From assembly GCF_021130785.1 (NCBI RefSeq), contig NC_060213.1:130648001-130712000 (forward strand): a stretch of DNA of 64,000 nt, given 5' to 3'. This document shows positions 10,751 to 21,747 of the stretch, one piece after another; position 1 is the stretch's first letter, and every line of letters begins with the position of its first letter. The DNA comes from Homalodisca vitripennis. Taxonomy: Eukaryota; Arthropoda; Insecta; Hemiptera; Cicadellidae. The notes under the pieces were generated by a model that made no database searches, was not told the DNA's origin, and saw only the letters and a list, made by a program, of their open reading frames with translations. The position numbers and the translations under genes were made by a program.

Positions 10751-12545
10751 AATATTGGTAGCGCGAGCCGTCCGCCTCGGATTCCCAACACCATTCCTAA
10801 CCAGCATTAATTTTAATTTCACGCTTTCCGTCCATTTTTTTAAGTTTTCGTATTAACAGTGGTAATTTCTCAAACTATGGCGTAAATCACCCCAGGGCAG
10901 CGACCGACGCCACGAGGGAAGCAGCGACCTTCACCAACAGAATCAGATAACTAAATTAGTTCTAGTCATTTAAAATAAGCTTAAAGTGTAAACCGTTATT
11001 ACTTGAATTAATTTAAATATTTATTTTATTGTTCTCAGTTTAACTTTAATAGAATTTCATAGTTCAACCTTAATAATTTATACCGTACTTTTTTGCCCTT
11101 TTTATAAAGTATTTCTTAAATATAAATATGTTCTTAAATATTTCTTAAATAGTATTTTTTTAATAACTAATAACAGTAAAGTCTCATTTAAGCTTTAACT
11201 AAGCAGAGTTACGACTTGTTTAACCAAGTTCTATAGTTTTCTTTTATACTAGTAACCTGAAGTACACTTTGTATTAGACTGTAACACCATTTTTTTCACT
11301 AATTATAGGTGTTATGCAGTATTTTTCTTTGTTAACGTTTATTGACATAACTGTCCATTTATTTATTACAGCCACAATTCCTTTTTCAAGTTTTTCATAA
11401 GGATTAAGTCTTTTAAAATTTATTATCACGGAGTTCGTAATTTCCGTCTGTCTGTCTGTTTCAAACAAGAATTTCTCGTTTCGTTTTAAGACAGTTTTAA
11501 AATTTAAATTTGACATTTTTCCTTGTAATTATACTTATAGTTCTAAGCTCGCAATTGTTATAATTATTTTACTTCATATTTTTATCCGAATTAGATCTTC
11601 TTATTTTTGGAACTGCAGTAATATTTTTCGACACAAGTTTAGTCAGTTTGCCGTGCAAGCACGTAATTGCGTAAGCAGAGTTCCTCAGATCCGGTTTTTG
11701 TATCACTCCGTAGATAACGAAGTCTAATTATTTTAATCTACTTTATAGATTTTACTACTACAGTTAAGTACGAATATCTTATAATTTCCGGTCAATGTTT
11801 TAAGGTACTACGTAAGTTATCCTTGTAAGTAAACGGTAATTTGTTTTCGTTTTCACTTAAATAAATTGTAAACCGAATGATTTCTTTAAATTATTTTACG
11901 ACTTAGCCTTATATACGTTTAGATGTTGGTTATATTAGTTAGTGTTAAACACATAATAATAACTGGTGCTTTTGTTTTGTGTAAATTACAGCTTGCGACG
12001 ATCATTTGTAACTAACCTTGAGTTACGAATACAGGTAAGGTAGTTGGTGACTTTGTTATTTTTGTTATAGCCAATATTTTACTTTCGGTAGAATCTTAAC
12101 CTTTGTGTTCTAAATATCACTTCGCTTGGAAATATGTTTAATGTTGGATTCGAGCATTTGTTTCAGGTACTCAAACAGTTGTTACAATAATTATAAGTCT
12201 AACAATGCAATTTGAGTATAATAAATTTTTATTTATTTAAAAGAGATAGACAAGCTAATTTACAGTGTAAATATTATAAAAAATTAAACTACTTAAACTT
12301 TTTTAACATCAATATAAAACTAATTTATAATTTATTAAAGTAACTACCTGATTTTTTTTTTCCTCCCAGTAGGTGTTGGTTTGCTGTATTTTTCTCAAAG
12401 CTAGGTCAGCCCAAGTTGTTTGAAATAATTGTTTTTACTGTTATTGTTTTCAGACTCCTCTAGTCTAATAATTACAAAAGTAAACTTATTGGTACCAGTT
12501 TCCCTTGTATAGCTTATTGTGTTCTTATTTTCGCTCTCTTTAAAT
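10751..12545 (+). other. Gypsy leader region with candidate primer-binding site
   Basis: A 1.8-kb A+T-rich untranslated leader between the 5' LTR and gag. A candidate primer-binding site TGGTAGCGCGAGCC starts about 5 bases after the LTR (10756). TGG is expected opposite a tRNA CCA end, but I cannot name the primer tRNA. No long ORF in the sense direction. Confidence 0.6.
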
Positions 12546-13859
12546 ATGTATAAACCAGACACCATCCCCAAAACTGTAGCGTGGATTAAAGAGTTAAAAG
12601 CAACTCAGGCCCGGGATCAATGCTCTCTATTGGGCATCACACCAGCAGGTACACTTGAGGGAATGAGAGTTCAGCTTCGTGCTTATATTAAAGAAAAATA
12701 TAAATTAGGTGAAATCGACTCAGACGAAAATATTAATGAATCCAAATTAGAAACTACAGCAGCCTCGACTGATGTTACACCAACAGTCACACAACAATCT
12801 GAGGTACAGTCCAACATAACATACACACCTTCACAAACAATAATAGATCCGAATATACAAAATTTGATAGTGGCTATGCAACAACTTACACAAACGACAG
12901 TTGAACGCACTACAGAAGTAGTGTCTTCACAGATTGCCGAGTTATTCTCAAGCCATAATAGAGATAGTGATGCGACATTTCCTTCTGTTGTTCGCGAAAT
13001 GATTAGAGCCCTGCCTATGACTTCAGGTTCGTCCCTCCCAGACCTCGTACAATTTGTAATTAAAGCTACAGAAATATTCAACTTGAACCTTGTAAGTGAC
13101 AAACTATTTATTACAAATACTATTCCGCGGACTGAGGGTAGACTTCGTGGTATATGGTTAAATGCTATCACGTCTAATCTTAGTTGGCTCTCACTGGTCC
13201 AGACTATACGTACTTCACTCTTAACTGATAGAACACTGAGGGAAGCTCAGAATCAGTTCTTGTACCGCCAGCAAACTAACTCAGAGTCCTTAGCTGACTA
13301 TGTACACAGCATTAGTGCCATGTTTACATTTTTAAACCCTACAGTTGATAATGCAGTTGTCTTTACTACTATTATGGCAGGTCTCAATCCCTCCACTAGA
13401 GCCTGCTTATCAGGACTTATAACACCACACTGCATTAATGATCTTTTAAAATTGGCCCCCACAGTAGATGACTTACGTCTTACATATTATGACACTCCAC
13501 AAACCAACGTACCCCCACCTACATCCCTTCATAGTTCCGTACCATATAATCAAAGTTTTCAACAGAACAACAGATTGTTTTACAACCGAAGTATTGGCCA
13601 CTCCAACCATACTAACGGTCAACACCACTACCAAAATCACCGGTCACATAACTTTAATCAATATAAACCTCAAAATAGTCGTAATGGCGGTCATTCACAC
13701 TTGGAATCAGGGAATAACCATTCAGGCCAATATAGTACACCAAAAAACAACACAAGTCAGCGTAACTACCAAAACGGTCAGCAGAATAGGCAAGCTAATT
13801 ATTCTGGTCAGTCCAATTCCAGGCCGAAACATTTAAACTTCCCAGGGAGGCATTTTTAG
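12546..13859 (+). CDS. gag: Gypsy gag polyprotein
   Basis: An intact ORF of about 437 residues from ATG 12546. An in-frame ATG at 12519 gives 446 residues; the later one is preferred because MYKPDT begins the structured part. The N-terminus is charged and helical. The middle (SESLADYVHSISAMFTFL, then AGLNPSTRACLSGLI) resembles the retrotransposon capsid domain of Gypsy elements. The C-terminus is rich in Asn, His, Gln, Ser and Gly with no CCHC zinc knuckle visible, so RNA binding would rely on basic and low-complexity residues. It forms virus-like particles in the family. The stop is at 13857-13859; just upstream is a -1 frameshift signal leading into pol. Confidence 0.85.
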   Translation: MYKPDTIPKTVAWIKELKATQARDQCSLLGITPAGTLEGMRVQLRAYIKEKYKLGEIDSDENINESKLETTAASTDVTPTVTQQSEVQSNITYTPSQTIIDPNIQNLIVAMQQLTQTTVERTTEVVSSQIAELFSSHNRDSDATFPSVVREMIRALPMTSGSSLPDLVQFVIKATEIFNLNLVSDKLFITNTIPRTEGRLRGIWLNAITSNLSWLSLVQTIRTSLLTDRTLREAQNQFLYRQQTNSESLADYVHSISAMFTFLNPTVDNAVVFTTIMAGLNPSTRACLSGLITPHCINDLLKLAPTVDDLRLTYYDTPQTNVPPPTSLHSSVPYNQSFQQNNRLFYNRSIGHSNHTNGQHHYQNHRSHNFNQYKPQNSRNGGHSHLESGNNHSGQYSTPKNNTSQRNYQNGQQNRQANYSGQSNSRPKHLNFPGRHF

Positions 13860-13877
13860 ACAGGGAAATTGTCTCCC
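13832..13877 (+). promoter_or_regulatory. Programmed -1 ribosomal frameshift signal (gag-pol)
   Basis: The slippery heptamer TTTAAAC (13832-13838) lies in the gag zero frame as T-TTA-AAC. A 6-base spacer follows, then a stem of 7 pairs, GGGAGGC (13845-13851) with GTCTCCC (13871-13877), including one G-U pair. The pol frame is -1 relative to gag and is open continuously from the slippery site (last stop at 13796-13798). Heptamer, spacer length and stem match the standard geometry of retroviral -1 frameshift signals. A pseudoknot was not established. Confidence 0.75.
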
Positions 13878-16093
13878 CTAAACCGAAGGTGAATCGCCCT
13901 GTCCGCTCTTTGGCACCTTCTTTACCCAAAGCAGATCCCCTTACTATCTGGCTATCCATAAAGGAAATCAAACTTGAAGCACTAATTGATACAGGCTCCA
14001 CATACTCAATAATATCTGGGTCAGTCTTTAAGGATCTACAGAAAGGTAAAGGGTTTTACGTCAACTCACTTAACACCAGAACTCAAGCCATGACAGCGAA
14101 TGGTACTTACATGAATTTCCAAAAACAGATTAAATTGCATTTTAAAATTTTACACCTTTCCTGGACTTTTCCTTTCTTTGTATCAGATAGCCTACCGGTG
14201 GCAGTTGTTTTGGGTTTGGACTTTGTAGATCACAGTAAAATGGTGATCAATGCGGCTCAGCGTAAAATAACTTTTTCCTTTGACACAACCTTAATTATTA
14301 ATCAATTCCAGGATCAGTCAGCTCAACCCAACATAGAACCTAATCATACAGCACCAACATTAGGAGAAAACTTGAACACAAAACAAAAACACATTTTAAA
14401 AAACCTATTGCAGCAGTACCCGGATACCATAACACCATGCCTTGGCAAAACCAACTTAATATCTTATACCATCCGTATAACAACTAATAAGATTGTCCGC
14501 TCAAAACCTTTTCATTATGCTCCTCCCAAACTGAAAGAGCTAAACAGCCATATTAAAGACCTGTTGAGTAAGGGTATTATTCGTCCTAGTGACTCTCCAT
14601 ATTCAAGTCCGGCGTTTTTAGTCCCGAAAAAGAATGGTAAAAGTCGCATGGTGGTAGACTACCGTCTCATAAATAAGATGGTTGAGCTGGAGAACACTCC
14701 CATGCCAACGGTGGAGTCAGCATTCCAGTATTTAGGGAAGGCTTCTCATTTTTCCCACCTGGACCTTGTAAGTGCTTATAATCAAATACCTCTTGATGAG
14801 AATTCAAAAAAATACACGGCTTTTGTCACAAGCACAGGTTGTTACGAGTACAACTATCTGCCCTTCGGCTTAGCATCCGGTGGCATGGTTTTGGCAAATC
14901 TACTTGACAAAGTCTTTGGAGATATAAAATTCAAATTCCTTTTTGTTTATTTTGATGACCTAGTTGTCTTCAGTAACAGTTTCAACGAGCATGTACAGCA
15001 TCTTAAAATAGTTTTAGACAGGCTTAGAGATGCTGGTCTGACTGTTAGTCCTGAAAAAATGGTTGTGGCTTCTCCTAGAATAGAATTCCTGGGTCATATA
15101 TTTCATAATGGTAAAATCAGTCTTAATCCTGACAGAAGTAAACCTATCGACTCCTACCCAACACCTAAGAATTTAAAACAACTTTCTAGGTTTCTGGGTA
15201 TGTGCTCATATTACTCGAGATTCATTAAAAGCTTTTCTCAGATTTCGGAACCTTTAAATTCTTTAAAAAGGAAGGGCGTTCCATACTTATGGGGACCTTC
15301 TCAGGAGGAGGAATTCAAAACACTTAAAGCAATTTTAGTATCTTCACCTGTTTTGAGGCTACCCGACTTCGAAAAACCCTTCACGTTGCAGACCGATGCC
15401 TCTGGCACGGCTGTGGGTGCGGTCTTGTCCCAGGAAACTTTGGATGGCAGCCTAGCACCTGTTGCTTACGCCAGTCGTGCCCTGAACCTCCATGAAAAGA
15501 ACTACTCAACCTTTGAACTGGAGGCTCTCGCTGTTGTGTTTGCCTTGGAAAAGTTCAGAACTTACTTAGAGCATAGAGAATTTTCTCTTTTTGTGGATAA
15601 TAGTGCTCTTTCCTGGTTGATGAACCACCCCAGGCAAATTGGAAAAATAGCACGATGGATTGCCTTAATAAACACATTTAAATTTCAAGTCAGTCACATT
15701 AAGGGCAAAGAGAACGTTGTTGCAGACTGCCTCTCTCGTTTGTACGAGGAAGACCCCACAACTCCCCAACAACATGACACAAGTTCAACAAACAAACCCA
15801 AAAATCCTACCTCAAAATGTTTAGTTCTTTTCTCTCTACCAGAAGCCTTCCAAGACATAAGAGAACATCAAGCCCTAGACCCAGAATTAAAAAATATAAT
15901 TAAGTCAATTAAGTCTGGACAACACCCTCCAAACTATGAAATAATTGATAATGTCTTAGTCTATAAAACCCCTTCCCAGAGCAGACCGCGTGTTGTTGTT
16001 CCCAAAAAAACTACACCACATGCTATTTGCCATGTATCACACGTCCCCAGTTGGAGCACATTTGGGAATCTCCAAAACACTAAATCGGTTTAA
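13832..16093 (+). CDS. pol: Gypsy pol: protease, reverse transcriptase, RNase H
   Basis: Entered by -1 frameshifting. Protease has the active-site motif IDTGSTYSII near 13990. Reverse transcriptase follows, with SPAFLVPKKNGKSRMVVDYR, LPFGLASG and the catalytic YFDDLVVFS near 14950. Gypsy RTs usually have Y(V/I/L)DD, so Phe in the second position is less common but acceptable. RNase H shows LQTDASGTAVGAVLSQ, FELEAL and FVDNSALSWL, and ends with GKENVVADCLSRL. The frame closes at 16093 inside the start of integrase (its zinc-binding HHCC region), because of a frameshift. The enzymes up to RNase H look intact. Confidence 0.9.
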   Translation, partial: FKLPREAFLDREIVSPKPKVNRPVRSLAPSLPKADPLTIWLSIKEIKLEALIDTGSTYSIISGSVFKDLQKGKGFYVNSLNTRTQAMTANGTYMNFQKQIKLHFKILHLSWTFPFFVSDSLPVAVVLGLDFVDHSKMVINAAQRKITFSFDTTLIINQFQDQSAQPNIEPNHTAPTLGENLNTKQKHILKNLLQQYPDTITPCLGKTNLISYTIRITTNKIVRSKPFHYAPPKLKELNSHIKDLLSKGIIRPSDSPYSSPAFLVPKKNGKSRMVVDYRLINKMVELENTPMPTVESAFQYLGKASHFSHLDLVSAYNQIPLDENSKKYTAFVTSTGCYEYNYLPFGLASGGMVLANLLDKVFGDIKFKFLFVYFDDLVVFSNSFNEHVQHLKIVLDRLRDAGLTVSPEKMVVASPRIEFLGHIFHNGKISLNPDRSKPIDSYPTPKNLKQLSRFLGMCSYYSRFIKSFSQISEPLNSLKRKGVPYLWGPSQEEEFKTLKAILVSSPVLRLPDFEKPFTLQTDASGTAVGAVLSQETLDGSLAPVAYASRALNLHEKNYSTFELEALAVVFALEKFRTYLEHREFSLFVDNSALSWLMNHPRQIGKIARWIALINTFKFQVSHIKGKENVVADCLSRLYEEDPTTPQQHDTSSTNKPKNPTSKCLVLFSLPEAFQDIREHQALDPELKNIIKSIKSGQHPPNYEIIDNVLVYKTPSQSRPRVVVPKKTTPHAICHVSHVPSWSTFGNLQNTKSV

Positions 16094-17074
16094 AAAGAAC
16101 ATTTTACAGTTCCGATCTTACTACAACAATAACTAACATGGTTAAATCATGCTTGCAGTGCCAGCGCTGTAAGCAAGCCCCAAACACAAAATATGGTTAT
16201 CTATCGTCTGATCTAGCACAAAGACCTTTTGAAAAGATCATGATTGACTATGTTGGTCCTCTCCCTAGAACAAAACGTGGTCACCAGTGGCTACTAACCA
16301 TTGTAGACGCGTTTAGCAAATTTTCTGTCATGATCCCAACTAAGAATTCAACAGCTTTAACTACAGTAAATGCCCTTAAACGAGGCCTATTTTCCTACTT
16401 TGGGTTTCCCCAGTCTATTGTCTCCGATTCTGGCAGTTGTTTCAAATCTCATCAGTTCAAAAACATGTGCGATGAGCTTGGGATTAAACACATTAGGACT
16501 TCTCCTTATTACCCGAAAAGTTCGCACGCTGAACGTGTGAAACAAAAATATCGGAGTTGCCTTGCGAATTTTCCACCACAAAGACAATACTCAGTGGGAT
16601 GAAAACCTACATTATTTTCAAACCGCCTTTAATTCTTCTAAACACGAGAGCACTGGCACATCACCCTCTGAAATATTTTTGGGATACACTATCCGCACTC
16701 CTTTGGAAAATAAATGGAATCTTGACCAACTTCTAGAACCTAATTCTGAACCAAGAAACATGGAACAGAGATGGAGTAAAGCTCTAGACAATCTGATCCG
16801 TGCTAAGGATAAAGTATCCAAACAGTATAATAAAGGTCGAGCACAGGTTCCCTTTAGAGTGGGTGATACAGTTATGTATCGACTATTTAACCTGAGTAAT
16901 GCACCCAAACACATCTCAGCCAAGTTGCAGCCTATGTGGTCTAAACCTTTGGAAATTGAGACCTTTACTTCCCCTGTAACAGTTGCCTTGCGTGACCCAA
17001 AAACCAAGAAATTTGTGAGGTCAGCACATGTATCCCATATTAAAAAGTGCATTCTCCCAACTCCACGACAATGA
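16094..17074 (+). pseudogene. Gypsy integrase, frameshifted
   Basis: The zinc-binding part is split across frames around 16020-16160, with SCLQCQRCKQ near 16145. The catalytic core reads MIDYVGPLPRTKRGHQWLL, IVDAFSKFS (first Asp), IVSDSGSCFKS (second Asp) and then SSHAER (Glu) at 16138-16560. A further frameshift near 16550-16600 moves the reading to 16562-17074, which holds the end of the core and the C-terminal domain (FRVGDTVMYR, LQPMWSKPLEIE). At least two frameshifts mean no full integrase from this copy, despite identical LTRs. Confidence 0.85.
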
Positions 17075-18901
17075 TCTGCCACTAGATATTTCCTCTATTC
17101 CGAAAAAGCCATTGTGATATTAGGTTTAATTTGAGTTTATTTTCATTCTTCTTTCTTATTACACCTTACAAATAACATTTCCTTTTCTTTTTCTACTCTT
17201 CTTTGTGACCCTGCATTGGTGGCTCTGCCTGGCACTGAGGTGGATTTGGCTAAGGAGTTCACCTGCGTGTGCTCTCCTCTTGCTACCTGGTGTTGGGTTT
17301 GGCAATTCTGATGTTTGGTCCAAACTGTCTACTATACACTTACACGGGGATGGGTGGTTATGAGATCTGCCGTTTAAATTTTGTTTGTTTGAAGTATTTA
17401 CAGCTTCCTTGATTTAGCATTTATTTATATATTTTTTCAGTAATCTATAATGGGAGCAGCGACAGTCTCATTGCCTCCTATGCGCAACCCCAAACACACT
17501 TCATTAACACATCTTTAACTATCTCTATCCTATTAATTAATTTTTTTTTTTTGTTAAGTTATAACTTAAGGCATTTAGGGATAGAGAATAATTTGTATCG
17601 ATAAATGCTTTAGAACCGACATTATTTAGCATTTCCCTTATAGTCGACTGTTCAACAAAGTTTTCTCCTATATACAACTAGGCTAAAGCTATAGCGAAGC
17701 ACTCACGCCAGTTAGTCAAACCTTATTTATTGCTATAAATGTTTATCTCTGTGTAATTTAGTGTTCGTGTATGGTTTTTCGTGATAGATATTACTTTGTA
17801 TTTTCGAGCATGCGTGTTACAACCTTATAATGGTCAGTTATATGTATATTTATTTGTATGTGTTAGTTATACAGAGTGGTTATCCTATCCACATATTAAT
17901 GGTTATTACCAATCATTTCCTGGCCTATTAACTCTGAGCCAACAGGAGTTTTTTTTTTCTCTTGAGTTATTGTTTGTTGGCCCATTCCTTCTCGATCTGA
18001 ACACTCCATTTAGGGAATACTACTCGCCATATGTCACCAAACAATCTTGAAAAACTAATAGGGTAGATAAGTTTAAAGAACTTGTTAGCAGACCAATTCT
18101 CCTCTTTCCTTGCCTCTTATGACTGTAGTCACTAGGAGACCTCATCATTTAAATTTGGATTTATTTCTCCAATGGCCATTTCATCTTTTCACCACCTTTC
18201 CTGTATTTCAAATATTGAAAGAATATGAACAAAACAATGAATTGTATATGTTCTTCCAGAGAGGTCATGGGGACCTTTCACTCCCTCTCATTCTGCGTCC
18301 GGTAGATTGGCTTGTTGGCAGCAGGCTTGTCTCCCGCTGCGGGAGGGGGGGAGGGAAGTAAGGGGAACAGGACTAGGATTATGGCCAGCTACGATGGAAG
18401 AAATATTCTATGAGTTACACAAGAATAAAATTTCCTTAACTTCTCCTTTCCTACTTGGCCTATTTTTGGAGGGAAGTCTGAGTCTGATGATGGGGCTGAA
18501 TGAAGGTCGTGATTCTCAGTCAAACACGGTTTCCAGAATACTGATTCCTTTTACCTAGACTATCTTCTATAATTTAATTAAACTTTTTAAAGAAGCCCAA
18601 CCTTAACCTTGGAAGAGTTAGAAGTATTTAGCAGGTATGTGACATATTGGTGATAGATAGATCTTAGTTGCTTTCCACTTATGGGTTGAAGTTGTCTGTG
18701 GTTGAGGACTGGAGCTGTTCAGCGAGAATGGGCGCGGTTTCTGCACCGCCTTTCTGCATGGTAGTGTTATTTGAATATTTTAGTAAACTCTGCGTTCTAG
18801 TTTAAGATTTTTGGCTCAATTTAACTTTAACTGGTTCACTTCCAAATAACTTTCCTCTCACCCTTTCTACCACTCTTAATGGCTAAGCCTTCGAACTCCT
18901 C
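17075..18901 (+). other. Gypsy 3' noncoding region
   Basis: About 1.8 kb between the end of pol and the PPT. Small ORFs (17781-18050, 18110-18361, 18307-18558) show no signal peptide plus fusion or transmembrane layout, and overlap each other in different frames. I see no env gene. Confidence 0.6.
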
Positions 18902-18918
18902 GGAGAAGGAGGGGAGGA
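18902..18918 (+). promoter_or_regulatory. Gypsy polypurine tract
   Basis: An uninterrupted purine run, GGAGAAGGAGGGGAGGA, ends exactly at the first base of the 3' LTR. That is where the plus-strand primer of an LTR element is expected. Confidence 0.9.
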
Positions 18919-19345
18919 TGCGGCGAGTGCCGCTACAGTTTTGAATTTGGCGCGCGTTATCCGTCTGTTGCCGCGAACGCTATAGCCAGCTGCGCCGACC
19001 TCTAGCCTTTAGCTCAAACAATAGGAGCCTCCTACCATCCGGAATTCTTCCGGACAGGTTCTGGTAGGATGGTTCCTGCTAGGTTTTCAGGCTGTGACCG
19101 GAGGTTGTGCACACAGTGAGTCGTTGTGCAGCTTTCGAGCAGGGTGGACCGGGAGAAGTTAGCGTGGGTGGTCTAGATTTTAGTAGTATTTTGTTAGGGA
19201 ACCTTTCGGAACTATACCCAAATTATTAGTATTTATTTAGTCATCAAAGCTGGTTAGGTTTTGGAATAGACGGAATCTAGTGGCGGATCCACGGATTATT
19301 CCTCTATAAGGTCCCACCTTCCGGTCGCGACGCCACGAGGTCGCA
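18919..19345 (+). repeat. Gypsy 3' LTR
   Basis: 427 bases, identical by eye to the 5' LTR, and followed by the AGAC target duplication. Confidence 0.95.
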
Positions 19346-19349
19346 AGAC

Positions 19350-20250
19350 TCATGATCCAGAAAGACTCACACAATTGAGGACAAAAGGATTATCATACCT
19401 AATACTTTCTGATAGTCAGGCTGCACTGAAGGCACTGGATACCTATTCGTTTGATTCGAAAGCGGTCTGGGAATGCTGGAATGCTCTAGCAGAGCTGGCA
19501 ACAAATAACAGAGTAACACTCGGTTGGGTACCGGGTCAAGAAGGTATTCATGGGAATGAAAAAGCGGACATCCTCGCCAAAAAGGGAGCAGAATCCACAT
19601 TGGTGGGGCCTGAGCCAGGTTGTGGGATAGCCTTCTCCAACATTAAAGCTCTGGTCAAAGATTGGGAAAAGGGGACAAGACACAAGAATTAGAGTAGAGC
19701 CTCAGGTTTAAGACTATCCAAATTGTTTATCTCTCCTTACGCTAAAGGGTGGACAGCTCTCCTAGACCAGAATAAGGAGGATATAAGACTGATATTAGGA
19801 ATGTTGACAGACATGGCCCTCTTAGGAAGCACCTTATGAAGGTAGGCCTTAGTCAGAGTAGCAAATGTAGACTCTGTGGAGAAGAGAGGAGGAGTCAGCG
19901 GAGCACATTTGGTTGGATTGTCCTACCATCGTAGAGACCCGGAAAAGATACTTGGGAGCATATCTCCTCAGCCCCAAGGACATTAGAGAACAGGAGCCCT
20001 TAAATCTGATAGGTTTTTGCAAAAGCCTCGGTCTTTGAGGGCACAAATTAAAGTAAGGGAGGCGCAAAGGTCCTTTTTAGGACTAAGCGCGGGGACAAAC
20101 TGTCCTCTTCCCTCAGGAAGGAAAAAAAAATACTAATCATACAAAAGAAATGTATTAGGACACTGGCTAGTCTCCAACCTCTTGAAGGCTGTAGAGAGGC
20201 ATTCAAATCTCTGAAGATTCTCACTGTCATTTCACTTAACACTCAAGAAG
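19350..20250 (+). pseudogene. RNase H-type LINE ORF2, 3' part
   Basis: Continues the LINE interrupted at 10323. The RNase H second half reads LILSDSQAALKALDTY and then VPGQEGIHGNEKADILAKKG (19375-19692). After frameshifts comes a CCHC-type finger (KCRLCGEERRSAEHIWLDCP, about 19860-19920), typical of the C-terminus of R1/Loa/I-group elements. It ends in a decayed 3' tail by about 20250. Confidence 0.8.
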
Positions 20251-20254
20251 TGTA

Positions 20255-20592
20255 ATAATGTATGCTGATGGGGAAAATCTTCCAAGAAACAATCATGTAC
20301 ACCACTACAATACCAGAAATGCTGAATTCTACAACCTTCCAGCACATCCTCTGAAGCTTTATGAGCGGAAACTTTGTACATGGGTGTGAAGCTCTACAAC
20401 CGCCTACCACCTCACCAGTTGTCCAAAAGAGGAAAGGAATTGAAGACCCGCTCTACATGAATGGCTTATAGAACGCCCATTCTACACGCTAGAAGAGTTT
20501 CTGCAAAAATCCTTCACCTAATGTTAATGTATTTATGACGCTATTTACAGTCTCAAAGATTGTAAATAAAGATATTCTCATTCTCATAAATT
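20255..20592 (+). mobile_element. 3' fragment of another LINE (CR1/Jockey type)
   Basis: Carries a degraded end-of-ORF2 signature (GVKLYN-like, then WLIERPFYTLEEFLQ). A 3' UTR with AATAAAG and a short ATTCTC-type repeat follows at 20570-20588. This is the usual short 5'-truncated insertion form. Confidence 0.6.
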
Positions 20593-20599
20593 GGAGTTT

Positions 20600-21747
20600 G
20601 CTGCTATTTTTGAAACTTGGATAGAAACACTGAGAAATTCTTTCTTCTCAATACTTTTGTAAGAGAAATTCATTTTGTTGTAAGATTTTCTGTATTTACT
20701 GTTGGTCTGGTCATGGTTCAGTTTTTGTCACAGTTTGGCTGGCTCTCAGGGTCAACTCAAGGCTCAGTTTTTGTGTGGTGGCTCGGAGCTGTATCCCATT
20801 CTCTTTGTTTTGAGTTTGGGTACCCATCAGGTAAAACTATATGATATCAGAGTTTCTCAGTCACAACTTCATACAATAGACTTCATAGCTGTGGAAAATG
20901 CTTTGATCGTGAACCTACAGTTTTCCCTAACGTTAAGATTGATTTTTTCAACGAGGTCATTGATAACCACAGGTGACCACCACACCACGAGGGTGTGGGG
21001 AAGTGGTGTGGTTGATGAGCGGCATTAGTAATTTCAACACAAAATAATTGGCACCATTTATAACTGCAGTATATCTCATAATCTTCTCCATACACAGAAC
21101 ACAATTCAGATGAATTCCCACTGATTGTATTCTCTTTACCAAAAGAAATCTATCCAAACTATGTACTTCACAGTGAGCGGGTGAGTTTGTTGTGGTAGAC
21201 ATTTTGAATGTAGCCTAGAGCACTTAGAATAATGTGACTATCTTCACTATGACACTACCACATGTGTACTGAACAAAGTTACACAGCACCACTAACCCCA
21301 CACACACCGCTAACCCCACCCATTCGACAATCAGATGCCTCAGCAACTTAACTTTGGAACAACTCTTGTATTAAAATTGAAAAGAAGGAAATTTATTGTG
21401 AATTGATTGTCTGATTCAAATTGACCTATATAAAAAGAAAATAAACTAACCACTTTGTTAATAATTCCACAATGTTCTTGGCCTTTCAAAATATTACAAG
21501 TTTGTCAATCTTAGCCTGTGAAGTTTTAAACAAACAAACATACAATCAACTTTCCTTTAATATCCTACATCGCAGAATTTTCACGAATGTCAAGATACAA
21601 ATTTTTCCAATTTTTCCAAGTATTTTGAAACATCTATAACCAAGAAGTGTTAGTTAACATACATTCATGAATTTTCGAATAAAAATAATCATTAAAACAT
21701 AATAATTTTAAGTTTCGAGAAAACCGTTACACCTTAATGACACTTAC
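20600..21747. other. Intronic sequence, no gene seen
   Basis: Lies between arrestin exons. ORFs here are short, overlap on both strands and match nothing I recognise. Copies of CACACC/GGTGTGG-type simple sequence occur near 20980. Confidence 0.5.

Larger units (their letters stand above)
10324..19345 (+). mobile_element. Ty3/Gypsy LTR retrotransposon, 9.0 kb
   Basis: Two 427-base LTRs (10324-10750 and 18919-19345) look identical base for base. They are flanked by a 4-base target duplication AGAC (10320-10323, 19346-19349). In order come a 1.8-kb leader, gag, pol (protease, RT, RNase H, integrase), a 1.8-kb 3' noncoding part and a purine-rich PPT before the 3' LTR. RT-RNase H-integrase order is the Ty3/Gypsy order. 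It sits inside the RNase H domain of an older LINE. Identical LTRs indicate a very recent insertion, although the integrase part of pol is frameshifted. Confidence 0.95.

Noticed and set aside
12683..13171. 162-residue minus-strand ORF
   Set aside because: Shadow of the gag coding sequence.
13742..13748. Another slippery heptamer (A AAA AAC) in the gag frame
   Set aside because: The -1 frame hits a stop at 13763 and again at 13787 and 13796, so a slip there cannot reach pol. The TTTAAAC site at 13832 can.
17781..18558. Possible env gene downstream of Gypsy pol
   Set aside because: Three short overlapping ORFs in different frames without signal peptide, cleavage site or C-terminal anchor arrangement.
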